Numbered from the stretch's first letter, positions 45,569 through 55,389 are shown. The stretch is DNA of 64,000 bases from Patella vulgata (GCF_932274485.2 NC_065880.2:89091730-89155729), one strand, 5' to 3'. The notes: generated by a model from the sequence alone, not told the origin. Numbers and translations: made by a program.

Positions 45569-45867
45569 CAGAGCCCTGTGTATTATAATAAAGTTTTATT
45601 TGATTACATGGGTACAAGTTTTTTTGGCCTGGCCTACTACTCCTTGGATTTGGGAAATTTATTTGACTGATGAAATTTAGGAAGCCAGGGTCGTCACTGG
45701 GTGGTGTGACAGTTTGAATAATTGATTTGACTGATCCAATTTATAAGCCATTGCTGTCACTGCAAACCATTGGAGTTTATAAAATGGAATGGCATTTTTT
45801 TACTTGCTTTAAAGGTAAAAATAACTCTGAAGTCAATCAGATTACCGCAATTAGTATTCTCGAATAT

Positions 45868-46250
45868 TCATTAAAGATAAATTATGGGCGATTCGATAAC
45901 GAGTTGGCAGTTGTCACTATAATAGTTAAAATCTAGATAATGTAAAGGCAATTTGCTGAAAATTTCATTCAAATTGATCCACCATGAACCGAGAACTAAG
46001 CGATTAAAATTTCCGCCTAGCCTCGATCATCATTACTAAAGTCAGTACGATAAACAGCATAGTCTCGATTATCCATTTAATCGTTAAATTGTGAAGTAAG
46101 TTAGGCAGTAAATCGGCTCATAATCCACTAAAGATCGCAGGTTAGCGATGCCATCTAGAGTTAATTATGTCTAATTAATAATTTAGATAACATTTCAGGC
46201 CTAAAGAAAGACCTGCAATAGACAGATTTAGCTCTTGCATAATGTATGTT
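45868..46250 (+). mobile_element. MITE-1 copy
   Basis: TTAAAGATAAATTATGGGCG to GCTCTTGCATAATGTATG, with the same subfamily variants as the 15886 copy. Confidence 0.8.
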
Positions 46251-46505
46251 TAAATTATTTCGGGATAGACCTACATGTAGCCTGTCCCTCAAATCTTTTC
46301 CAAGGATAAAATATTGTTCATAAAAAAATTCTTATTTTGTCATAATACTTAAAGATAAATTACTTTATGCTGAACGAAGTTGTCACCGTTGGAAGGTTTG
46401 GACTAGAAATACATGAAGGCATCAACTGTTTCCACAACTGTTGCGAGGAATTACCAATCGTTTGATTGACAGACAATAACACCACCCACATATTCTCGAT
46501 TTATC

Positions 46506-46640
46506 AAGTTATCTTGGGACTAACATATGGTTCAATTTTATTTCAATAATTCGCTTACATATAGGGGTCTTTAGCGGTGGAAGGAAACCGGAGGACCCGC
46601 AGATAACCCACGAGGTTGGACACAGATGACCTTATTTCTA
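46506..46640 (-). mobile_element. SINE-A fragment
   Basis: TTGGGACTAACATATGGTTC to CACGAGGTTGGACAC; a small direct repeat (CACAGATGACC, 46620-46670) follows. Confidence 0.78.
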
Positions 46641-46751
46641 CTATTTAAGGGAAATTGAAACACAGATGACCATATTCCTACTAAAGGGAAATTGAAACCA
46701 CTCCACTTTAATTATGACACACTTATTATTTAATGTGCATGCGTTAACCAT

Positions 46752-46862
46752 TCAAGAAGCCACAGTGGCTAAGTGGGTAAGCCGCTAGCTCACTAGCCTG
46801 GAGGTTGCGTGTTCGATCCCTGCATTGGCCATGAAAGTTCATCGGTATTTTCCGACGTGAAA
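46752..46862 (+). mobile_element. SINE-B head fragment
   Basis: AGAAGCCACAGTGGCTAAGTGG, GTGTTCGATCCCTGC, ATCGGTATTTTCCGACGTG. Folds like a tRNA but continues into SINE body. Confidence 0.8.
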
Positions 46863-46973
46863 ACCACTTAAAATTGAAGTAATTGTTAAGACAATTCCTG
46901 TTCATTAAAAACTTTTAATTTATTGTCCATTAATCATATCATACATGTATGGGGTTTAGTGTCCCCCTTTTAT

Positions 46974-47200
46974 GGAGAGAAACAGAAATAGGGTTTAAGA
47001 TCCAATAAACACAAACTAGGTCATTTCAGGACTAACGTATAGTTCAATTTTATTTCAATTATTGCTTGTGCGTAGCAGTGGGAGGAAACCGGAGGACCCA
47101 GAGATAACCCATGAACTTGAACAGGCAACCCTACTCCTTGTCACATACAAGCAGGGAATCGAAACCACACCATTTGACTCAACGACCGAACTTGATCCAA
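46974..47200 (-). mobile_element. SINE-A, diverged
   Basis: GAAATAGGGTTTAAGATCC to ACACCATTTGACTCAACG. Confidence 0.78.
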
Positions 47201-47385
47201 CAGATCATACCGACTTTAGTAATGATGATCGAGGCTAGGCAGAAGTTTCAATCGCTTAGTTCTCGGTTCATAGTGGATCAATTTGAATGAAATTTTCAGC
47301 AAATTGCCTTTACATTATCTAGTTTTTAACTATTATAGTGAGAACTGCCAACTCGGTATCGAATCCTCCATAATGTATCTTTAAT
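47200..47385 (-). mobile_element. MITE-1 5' half
   Basis: ATCATACCGACTTTAGTAATG...CATAATGTATCTTTAA is the complement of the 5' half of MITE-1. It adjoins the head end of a SINE-A. Confidence 0.75.
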
Positions 47386-47392
47386 GTAGACT

Positions 47393-47586
47393 ACCCATCC
47401 CTTTTGAAAAACCGAGGTCCCGTGTATACATTAGAATGCAAGTAAAAGATCCCTTGGCAGTTGGAATTCGATATAAGAGTAGGCGATAGTGCCGCTGCCC
47501 GGGCAAAATTTCCCTCATAGCACACTGTATGGCGTATGCCCGTCTTCATTAGCCCAGGACGTTAAACCCCATTTCATTTCATTTCC
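47393..47586 (+). mobile_element. SINE-B, 5'-truncated
   Basis: AACCGAGGTCCCGTGTATAC to GACGTTAAACCCCATTTCATT. Confidence 0.88.
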
Positions 47587-47623
47587 TTTTGACATATGAC
47601 TACAATTCAATTCACATCCTTAA

Positions 47624-47820
47624 TTAGAGAGAGAAATGATATTTAATGCCCGTCAACACAAATTAGGACATTTCGGGACTAACATATGGTTCAATTTTAT
47701 TTCAAACATTCGCTTGTGCATAAGGGTCTTTAGCAGTGGGAGGAAACCGGAGAAAAACCTATCATGAGGTTGGACAGGCAGTCCTACTCCTGGTTATCAT
47801 GTATAAGTGCGGAATCAAAG
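47624..47820 (-). mobile_element. SINE-A, 5'-truncated, diverged
   Basis: AGAGAGAAATGATATTTAATG to AAGTGCGGAATCAAAG. Confidence 0.78.
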
Positions 47821-48240
47821 ATTATAAATTGGAAGCCTTTCAAAAATAAGTACATGAGGCTATACTGGCTATACTGATTGGGATTTCTAAATTAACTTTA
47901 TAGATTGATTTGACAGTTATTCCTGAGTCCGAAACGTCATCTTCCCGAGTCCGAAATGTCACCTAACCGAATCCGAAACGTTGAGGCCATATTTTTTTGG
48001 GAGTCTGAAATGTAATCACAATATCAATGCAGCGTATGCAGTCCTTTTCCTGATCGTTGTGTCATACTCATATATAGCTATACGTCAACGTGTATGTCGT
48101 TAATCCACTGAAAGTATTTCGTGTCAAGAAATATAATTGTATAATCAATGAACAACTGACCACATCAACCCCTCTAAAAACATTTCATTGATGAAGTAGA
48201 AATATGTCGTGTCTATGTGCGAAATAAAGACGTCACTCAC
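47821..48240. other. Start of XYLT intron 1
   Basis: Three to four diverged copies of GAGTCCGAAACGTCATC-type sequence at 47926-48010; otherwise unique. Confidence 0.45.
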
Positions 48241-48489
48241 CTTATTTTGGTTTTGTTGTTTTGCTTTTAGATAGTCGTTGTATCCTGTCAAACGACTGTC
48301 AAATTTTCCACTGTCACTTTGAGAGGATTGAGGGCCCGCATTCTCGTTGTTCTCTTTATCCGATAAATTTACTTTATAAAAACTGTAAGCTAAAAACACT
48401 TGGAAGACACACACGATAAAAGCAGCATAAAAGAAATACTTGTAACGGAGACAAATTCTTTTCCATGATCCTATCCGAGAAGCGGCCAT
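48241..48489 (-). CDS. XYLT: Peptide O-xylosyltransferase, first coding exon (N-terminus)
   Basis: Coding exon 1, 83 codons, starting MAASRIGSWKRICLRYKYFF. The ATG has a good Kozak context (A at -3, G at +4). Residues 1-17 are short and basic, about 18-38 form one hydrophobic signal-anchor, and the rest is a polar Ser/Asn/Gln-rich stem: a type II Golgi membrane protein layout. The exon ends AATAAG followed by GTGAGT, a near-ideal splice donor, in phase 0. Reading past it gives only unrelated residues and a stop. The basic-RYK-hydrophobic pattern resembles vertebrate XYLT2 (RRYKLAIATALAILLLQ from memory), and the downstream exon at 11980-12232 carries a clear XYLT block in matching phase. The family transfers xylose from UDP-xylose to serine of proteoglycan cores, starting the glycosaminoglycan linker in the Golgi. 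Exon 1 alone could belong to another Golgi glycosyltransferase; linkage to the second exon is inferred from strand, order and phase. Confidence 0.72.
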
Positions 48490-48760
48490 GCTCAACTGGC
48501 ACCATTTTCGCCTCTGACGCTGAAGAGTTGGAGGTGGGCGTGGCTATGCACGATAGCCGAGATTTACCAGACACTAAAAAATTTATCGAATCAGAATAAT
48601 ACGCTAGTCTCTAGCTAACAAAGTGATTCGATTGAATTGTGAGATTTGTTCCCGCAATATTTTGATCTTTAATATTTCATAGAATTTTATAACAAAATAA
48701 AGCTCTGCAATAGTCTCCTCATTAATTTATTGTTAAAAGTATTTCCTGAAGTGGAACGTT
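48490..48760 (-). promoter_or_regulatory. Likely XYLT 5' UTR and promoter
   Basis: Non-repetitive DNA just upstream of the XYLT start. It contains an Sp/KLF-type box GGGCGTGGC (48536-48544, plus-strand reading) and no obvious TATA box. An upstream ATG at 48505 (minus) lies 16 bases before the main start in another frame and opens a reading frame overlapping it, which would lower translation if transcription starts above it. The start site itself is not visible. Confidence 0.35.
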
Positions 48761-48827
48761 TATATTATCAATGACCTAAGACAGGGCGTATTGCTTTATT
48801 TTTTTAAAACAATAAATGGGTCTAAAG

Positions 48828-49269
48828 GCACATTATTAATGTAACATGAGTGTATATAAAGGGATTTATAATCAATTTTTAAAAAAAATGTAATTTCTAA
48901 TCAATTATGTTCGGTGAAATACGCAAACAGTCCAAACTGAACGACCATCGTTTATAACTAATTAGCCCATTTTTCACGTTTTTTTTTATTATTATTATTT
49001 TATCATTTGTGAATCAGTCATTACTATTTACTGCCGCATTGTAATTTAAGATGTTTTTCTTTGTTCATTGGTTTTGCACCCAAAACGATATTTTAAAAAG
49101 TTCATTAATTATTTTCGTGTCTAAAATATTGGATATTAGGATCCCACATTTTCACGGCAACATAACAACACCAATATGGATTGAAATGGAACAATATTGA
49201 AACCTAATTTGTGTTTGTAATTTAGAATATTGTTGAAAATATTGAGTTATAGAGACTTAGCTCCTTTAT
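48828..49269 (+). mobile_element. MITE-2 relative
   Basis: GGGTCTAAAGGCACATTATT, TCTAATCAATTATGTTCGG, CGTGTCTAAAATATTGGATA and end AGAGACTTAGCTCCTTTA. Diverged middle; lies just upstream of XYLT exon 1. Confidence 0.7.
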
Positions 49270-49544
49270 ACCCGACAGTATAAATGCAGGGAGCATGATC
49301 CATGATTTCTACTTCCAGTTTAACATCTTAAAATAACATATATGGCAATCGTAGAAAGGTATTTTAACGTAAATGTTGGGTGTGAAGTTTGGAGGGTGCG
49401 GGTGGAAAAAAAATTTAATTTCGTCTTCAGTTGGTGCTGAATTTTCAATTCATCATCTCTTTGTAATTGAACAGGTTTGGGTCATTTCTGGAATGATATA
49501 TTTAGAGATTCAATTTTGACAATATAGTAGCCTGCAGATAGGGG

Positions 49545-49855
49545 TTCACTAGTACGCGGGGGCACTAGTCCGCTGCTATATAAGAAATACTATAAATATG
49601 GGTATCAATAAACCTAACCCTAACTCTAACCCAACCTTAACCCTAATAATAGATATCGGTGGACTATTGAACCCTAGCCCTAACCCAACCTTAACCCTAA
49701 TAATAGATATCGGTGGACTATTGAACCCTAGCCCCAACCCAACCTTAACCCTAATCATAGATATCGATGGACTAATGAACCCTAGCCCTAACCCAACCCT
49801 AACCCTAATCATAGATATCGGTGGACTAATGAACCCGCGCACTAGTGAGCATTCC
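49545..49855. repeat. 54-bp tandem repeat with telomere-like motifs and inverted flanks
   Basis: Four units of ACCCTAGCCCTAACCCAACC, TTAACCCTAATAATAGATATCGGTGG (split as written). Flanking CACTAGTACGCGGGGG and CCCGCGCACTAGTGAG are inverted, so this may be a small mobile element with a tandem core. The 18-residue coding repeats on both strands are artefacts. Confidence 0.85.
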
Positions 49856-51403
49856 CCAGCCTGCAAGGGATTCAAAATCCGAGACATATAGTTGAAACAA
49901 TATTTTATTCTATAATCCTTATAAGACATATAGAGGTAGATTTCACAAATTGAAAACACTTATATGGATACACTACTTCTGAATGTATTAACATGCTATA
50001 TATACGATTCGTATTGAAACGTACCATTTTAATAAATTCAGAAGTAGAATATCAATAAATTATAACACATACTTATGGAAGAACAATTACTGATTTATTT
50101 GGGCGACGTTTCGAAGAGTATTCTCTCAACGTTTTCAAGCATATCCATAGAAGTGTTTTTAGTATTTTATTCATTTGAAAAGGATTGAACGACAGGCAAA
50201 GCCTATAGGCGTTTCAACGAGAAGCCAGCGTCTTAACCACCTAGCCACCGTGGCTTCCCAAAAAATAGTAAAGAATACAAATAAAATAAAACCATGTACG
50301 GACAAACCAAACCATTAGACAAAATTCCAAGTCCTAAAAAACGGTGTAGGCAAAATAGTGTAATCAATGGACTGTTCACCGTATACAAAATACACGACAA
50401 ACAGATGTCCGGAAGAGTAAGCTTACTCTGTCTGACGCCACACCAGCCTTATCTGCATCCAAACCATAAGACGGAAACAATAGTGTTATCTTTTGTGACA
50501 ATAACAGGACATGGGGTCTAGAAACAAGGAATGGGGAAAATGATGGCTGACACAATAGTACTATCTTTCATATTAATTGATTCTAACTTCCTAACCAAAA
50601 ATATAGAAAGTATATGCTGGTTATTTTGATACGTTAACTGAGCTATAGATTAATGAACATGTTGCCATTGTTGGTCATTTACATATTTCTTTGTTATAAA
50701 ACTTATATCATATTTGTTGACCAAATTAGGTAATAATCCCGGTCAATATCCAGATTGGGGTGCATGTCCATTCTATATTTGGAACTTAGCTGTTATCAGT
50801 GTTTTACATTAACACCTCAGACAAAAGAATAGGCACCTATAGATAAGATGGAGCGAGGGCTAGAATGGACAGCCACGCATCGGGTTCTTTAGACGGCCAT
50901 TTCACGATGTAGTGGTTTCCTGGGTCTAGCCACGCTGGTTAGACTTTTACTGGACTAGAGTTGGAGAGAAAGACACGTTAATTTTAAATATTGTAATATA
51001 GACTACTTTGTAACTGTTGTGACATAAAAGCGTTTAGCAAAAACACTATCGTTGTTCCTGTTACCTATTTGATTTCGGTATGGTGAGAAAAGACAATGGT
51101 GAAGTCCTTAAGAAAAGAGATACAAAAGTAGCCAGTCCAGAGAAAAACCAACCCCTAGACGATCAGGACTGTTCTTAAAGATAAGATTAAATATAATAAA
51201 TTGTAAAACCGAACATACATACAGTTTCATATATAAGGCTAATTCTTTTTGTTAAGGACAGCTCAATTTCTGTCAAGGTCGCTGACATGTAAATAAGGTT
51301 AGGACACGTGATTATTGGCGAGATTGTAGGTAAGGTTTAGGGTAAGCATTGGGGCTAGGTCCAGGGATAGGGTTGGGATTAGCGCTAGCCCTGTTTGCGA
51401 AAT
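49856..51403. other. Unassigned DNA upstream of XYLT
   Basis: GGCGACGTTTCGAAGAGTAT...CAACGTTTTCAAGC (50102-50142) resembles ends seen on some retroelements, but no coding region accompanies it. Open frame 50294-50521 not recognised. Confidence 0.35.
50200..50258 (-). mobile_element. SINE-B head fragment
   Basis: GAGAAGCCAGCGTCTTAACC then ACCTAGCCACCGTGGCTTCCC, the reversed head only. Confidence 0.65.
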
Positions 51404-51444
51404 GAAATGAAATGACCTAGTTTGTGTCGAGTGGACGTTAAACC

Positions 51445-51482
<38 letters not shown>
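51404..51482 (+). mobile_element. SINE-A tail with (CT)n
   Basis: GAAATGACCTAGTTTGTGTCG, GACGTTAAACCCCATCTC and about 17 CT units; severely 5'-truncated. Confidence 0.8.
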
Positions 51483-51484
<2 letters not shown>

Positions 51485-51894
51485 ACCGGTAACTAGGAAT
51501 TTTATATCCAGCGTCTTGGTAATACCGTCTACATTAAGTTGCGGCCTGATATTTTATACTAGACAAAAAGAATAGCCACGTGTTCTAAATAAATAAAACC
51601 TGGATTTGATCAGACTTTTAATATGACAAATAAACAACACAGTGGGTCAGATTGTCCTCGGGTTCATAAAATGACTAGTAACGATAATATTTAGTGAATG
51701 TTCTACCCAGGGGGCGTAAATGTGCACCCCCTTCCCTGGGAAAAAAATGTCGTTCTCAAAATAAGTGCAGTCACTGCAGTCGATCTCAAAATTATGCATC
51801 GGCGACTAAATTAATTAGTGAGGTAAACAAACAATGCCAAAATATATAGAAGGGGAATATCCCGAATATTTGATCAGATGTTGTTTGTTGTTTG

Positions 51895-52604
51895 CATGGG
51901 CGTCACACATGGGGGGTCCGACCCCCAAATTGTTTTTCGGGGGGGGGGGGGGTCTGAATATACTTGGACTCCCCCCCCCCCCAAAAAAAAAAAAATAAAA
52001 AATAAAAATTACATAGTAGGCCCTAACTCCTATTTATTTACAACAATTATTAAGATTAGTTAAGATTCTACCTGTATAAAACAATGTACAAATTAAAACA
52101 CAAACACTTATGTTTACTTTTTGAAATCCATTTATAATACACAAAATGTACAAAATACTGTAAATATCTTTACAACTTTCTTGTAAATGTCAATGTGTAT
52201 ATGTATATAGTATTGTAGTTAACAAGGTGATTGTCAAATATGCATCCTCATAAACTAAAGTTATGTGATCAAGTTTTGTTTCATTTGGATCCTCCTCATA
52301 AAAATTCCCCTACTAAACTCTCTTTGTCTTGTTCTTTAACTCAAACGTAACATTCAATATGTAAAAGTCATGGAAAAACTATGAATACGGCACCCCCTGA
52401 CTTAAACATGATAAACATTGTATTGGTGTGATGTTTTAGTTTAACCCCGTAAAATATCCCAAAACTGTGTTTACAGAAGACTGAAACTTTAAAAATATTT
52501 TATCGGGATGCCCCCCCCACCCAGTGATTGTGATTGTCAACATTTTATATAATTTCATTTGCGGACCCCCCCCCCCCAATATATATTTCACGGCTACGCC
52601 TCTG
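51895..52604. mobile_element. hAT-like non-autonomous element, 710 bp
   Basis: Ends CATGGGCGTCACAC and, reversed, CAGAGGCGTAGCCG. Exact 8-bp target duplication GTTGTTTG at 51887-51894 and 52605-52612. Long G and C runs lie just inside both ends. AT-rich interior without coding capacity. Confidence 0.85.
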
Positions 52605-52626
52605 GTTGTTTGTGATGTCTGTATAT

Positions 52627-52803
52627 TTTGGGTGGGGTGGGTTGTGTTAAAGCATGTACGATGCTTCATAAGGTCTGTCATTGAGTCAAGTTTCGTGGTT
52701 TCAATTCCCTGATTGTAGTATACGTGACAAAGAGTATATATATAGTATCGCCTGTCCAACCTCGTGGGTTTTCTACGGGTCCTCCGGTTTGTTCCCACTG
52801 TTA
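52627..52803 (+). mobile_element. SINE-A, diverged, tail missing
   Basis: GGTTGTGTTAAAGCATG, TGTCATTGAGTCAAGTTTCG, GGTCCTCCGGTTTGTTCCC. Confidence 0.75.
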
Positions 52804-52805
52804 AT

Positions 52806-53294
52806 GTAATACTATAGGGTTTATTTTAGTTATAAGAAAGGTGTTCTGTTTAATATAGAATTTCGTTACCTACATGATGTGTGACGAAAACTAGGGTAAT
52901 GAAATAGCTTGTATTATTCTACTACTATCTTAGACTAACTCACCGACAGTTATGTCAGTATCCATTGCTGGAAGTAGGGTACTATAGTCCAGTCATCTCG
53001 TGCACGAATTAGTACAATTAACTAGAATAGTGGTAACGTAAAACGGTAATTGTCCCGCCCTAATAGCTGCCGCATTATACTTCTTTATAGGAGAGATATG
53101 GTTTGATTTACCTTCAGATATCATGATGAGTCCGTAGGGAAGACATTATTCGGAGCTCAAGGGGAACATACCCATAGCCTCCCCGGCTTAGAGGCTAGGG
53201 GGAACACATCATCCTAGCGCGAACCTTATGTAGAACTATCAAGAAGTATGTGGCTCTTGCCACGTTTAAGCCGTTCTGGTCTGAGTTAGAAAGG
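52806..53294. other. Unassigned DNA before the duplicated block
   Basis: No gene recognised; GGGGGAACAC/GGGGAACATACCC near 53160-53210 is a small repeat. Confidence 0.35.
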
Positions 53295-53579
53295 ATATTA
53301 AACTCAGACCGTGGATATTTTAATAATTGGAAAAGTATTATCATAACTTTGTAGTTTGCTGTATTTGTTTAATTATATAAACTTAGTAACAACTTTTTGA
53401 GACATTGCATCCCATTAAATGGTACTGGTATATTTTAGGGGGGTTGGATGGTCGAATGGTTAGCACGTGCGTGCTGTATCATATTAAACTCAGACCGTGG
53501 ATATTTTAATAATTGGAAAAGTATTATCATAACTTTGTAGTTTGCTGTATTTGTTTAATTATATAAACTTAGTAACAAC
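53295..53579. repeat. 99-bp exact direct duplication around an 87-bp transplanted patch
   Basis: The 99 bases at 53295-53393 (starting ATATTAAACTCAGACC) recur exactly at 53481-53579. The 87 bases between match the locus around 44589-44667: unique DNA with GCATCCCATTAAATGG plus the first part of a SINE-A head. It looks like repair-associated duplication with templated filler. Confidence 0.9.
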
Positions 53580-53592
53580 ATAAACGGTGTTA

Positions 53593-55103
53593 CTATTCAA
53601 AAAAAGTAGGGGATATTTGATTTTTAAGTGTTATTAAAGTCACCTAATGAAACTGACGAAGAAACAAATGACAAAATGAAATGAAGTTCACATTCATCGA
53701 TTTATTCCAAATGATCGTTAGACTAAGTAAGGCACAGACTGACCATTATAAGGGTAAATGATACCCGGGGTCAAACAGCAAAGTTACCACAGCATCACAA
53801 CCAAGTCAGTAACGGGTAAATCCTCCTCTGTTTGCCAAACAAGCATTGATCCGACGTGGCATACTCCTAATGAGACGTCTAAGGTCATTTTGGTCCAGAT
53901 TGTCCCATTCCTGTTGCAACGCAGCAGCAAGTTCTTGGACATTGGCAGGACGTTGTTGACGTTGGCGTAACCTCTGTCCAAGCATGTCCCAGACATGCTC
54001 GATGTGGGAGAGCTCGGGACCCAGTGCTGGCCAAGGTAATGTGGTGATGTTCTGTTGTTGGAGGTAACCTGTAACGATCCTGGCCCTGTGACATCTTGCG
54101 TTGTCATCCTGGAAGATGAAACGGCGGCCATGACGTCGTGCGAACGGCACAACATGGACTGCCACGATGTTGTCCCGGTAGTACTGGCCTGTAACACGCC
54201 CTGTAACAACATGTAAAGCCGTTCTTCCAGCAACAGTGATGCCTCCCCACACCACAACAGAACCACCCCCAAATCGATCATGTCTGATGACGTTAACGTC
54301 TTGGAAGCGCTCGTTTCGACGACGCCACACCCTCCTACGTCTGTCCAAAAAATCAACAGTGAACCTTGACTCATCTGAAAACATCACATTGCTCCAGCGT
54401 CGATTATCCCAGTGTTGACGATCCCTACACCAACGACGTCTTGCCTGAATGTGGTGATCTCTCAAACAAGGGATCACGCGAGGACGTCGGGCGCGAAGGT
54501 GACCCCTATGCAGTCGATTCCGAATCGTCTGGCCACTCACTCTCACACCAGTGTCTGTTTGAAGACGAGCGCTGATCTGATTTGCTGTGATGACACGATT
54601 TCTCAAGGCCAAGGTACGGATAAATCGATCCTGGGCTTGAGTTGTCGCCCTTGGTCGACCTGAGCGTGGTCTGTCCTGTACAGATTGTGTATCACGGTAT
54701 CTGGACCATAGCCTGCTTATGACAGACTGAGAAACATTCATCGTCCGCGCCACAACCGCCTGTGTTGTGCCAAGGGCACGTAACCTTTCATTTTGGGTAA
54801 GCCGACGCATATCAAAATTTGTTTTCTGGTCACTAAAACAATTAAACTGATGTTTCCACCCTGGAATTCAATGCCACAATGACTGTAACATTCAAAGTCA
54901 GAGTCGTGCAAATCTTGGGTTGGACCCCCATGATGATCCCAAGCATCACCTGCATTCCATGCGGTAGCTATTGGTGCGTTTGGGCGTCACATGTAACTGG
55001 AAATGTTTCTTCTGTTAGGTTCTATAGTGACTTTTTTCGTAGTCATTTGCATATTTTAGTATTATGCCCCCAAAATCAAATATCCCCTACTTTTTTTGAA
55101 TAG
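53593..55103 (-). mobile_element. Complete Tc1/mariner transposon
   Basis: 1511 bp with perfect 32-bp terminal inverted repeats starting CTATTCAAAAAAAGTAGGGG, flanked on both sides by TA (53591-53592 and 55104-55105), the target duplication of this superfamily. It contains one uninterrupted transposase gene. Identical ends and an open frame suggest recent insertion. It lies about 5 kb upstream of XYLT exon 1 in the same orientation, with no clear link to that gene. Confidence 0.93.
53806..54810 (-). CDS. Tc1-like transposase, DD34E, full length
   Basis: 334 residues, the usual Tc1 transposase length, starting MRRLTQNERLRALGTTQAVV. Residues about 1-110 form the paired-type DNA-binding region: a first helix-turn-helix around AVVARTMNVSQSVISRLWSR, the basic GRPR-like linker at PRSGRPRATT, and a second helix-turn-helix ending RLHRGHLRARRP. 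The catalytic triad is visible: Asp in MFSDESRF, the second Asp of FQDDNARCH, and Glu in SHIEHVW, with 34 residues between the last two. GGGSVVVWGG is the usual glycine-rich stretch. The PDLNPIEH signature reads PELSHIEH here, a mild departure. Proteins of this family cut at the inverted repeats and reinsert the element at TA. It sits inside a complete element, so it may be expressible; its activity is not known. Confidence 0.94.
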   Translation of the reverse strand: MRRLTQNERLRALGTTQAVVARTMNVSQSVISRLWSRYRDTQSVQDRPRSGRPRATTQAQDRFIRTLALRNRVITANQISARLQTDTGVRVSGQTIRNRLHRGHLRARRPRVIPCLRDHHIQARRRWCRDRQHWDNRRWSNVMFSDESRFTVDFLDRRRRVWRRRNERFQDVNVIRHDRFGGGSVVVWGGITVAGRTALHVVTGRVTGQYYRDNIVAVHVVPFARRHGRRFIFQDDNARCHRARIVTGYLQQQNITTLPWPALGPELSHIEHVWDMLGQRLRQRQQRPANVQELAAALQQEWDNLDQNDLRRLIRSMPRRINACLANRGGFTRY

Positions 55104-55105
55104 TA

Positions 55106-55389
55106 TATTTGTCTGTATGTGGTGCAGTCCCCCATTCTCCACACGTCTCGCTATCCAGCATTAGTGTGGACTGCAAGGGAAGACAACTCTGTTTCGTATA
55201 ACACAATGGTCCTGTAAACATATCTTATTTATTTTGCTTCTTATTGTGAACAATATTTAAATGGGAACACATCAATAACAACACATTTGTACACTTATGG
55301 ATATTTAATCTGTAATCAACGGTACAAAGTCAGAGGGGTCAAAACCAAAAGTACGACACAGATGTCAGTAGCGCGTGTGTCCTCCACGG
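55106..55389. other. Unassigned DNA between the two transposases
   Basis: No reading frame or repeat family recognised. It may include the outer end of the decayed Tc1 element, but I could not find a matching inverted repeat. Confidence 0.3.

Larger units (their letters stand above)
12233..48240 (-). other. XYLT intron between the two recognised exons, about 36 kb
   Basis: Bounded by GTGAGT (donor, read on the minus strand at 48240) and TTTCAG (acceptor at 12233). Phase 0 on both sides is consistent with direct splicing. It is packed with SINEs, MITEs, Helentron-like elements and microsatellites listed separately. An additional small exon inside cannot be excluded. Confidence 0.65.

Noticed and set aside
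46752-46820. tRNA-like sequence with A and B boxes (also in other SINE heads)
   Set aside because: It continues into SINE-B body sequence and lacks a paired acceptor stem, so it is a SINE head and not a tRNA gene.
48374-48574. 66-codon minus-strand open frame overlapping XYLT exon 1
   Set aside because: Out of frame with the signal-anchor protein; at most an upstream ORF.
49576-49959. 127-codon open frame with repeated VKVGLGLGFNSPPIS
   Set aside because: Product of the 54-bp tandem array, with no gene context.
50100-50145. GACGTTTCGAAGAG...AACGTTTTCAAG block suggestive of a retroelement end
   Set aside because: No reverse transcriptase or matching second end nearby; too short to assign.
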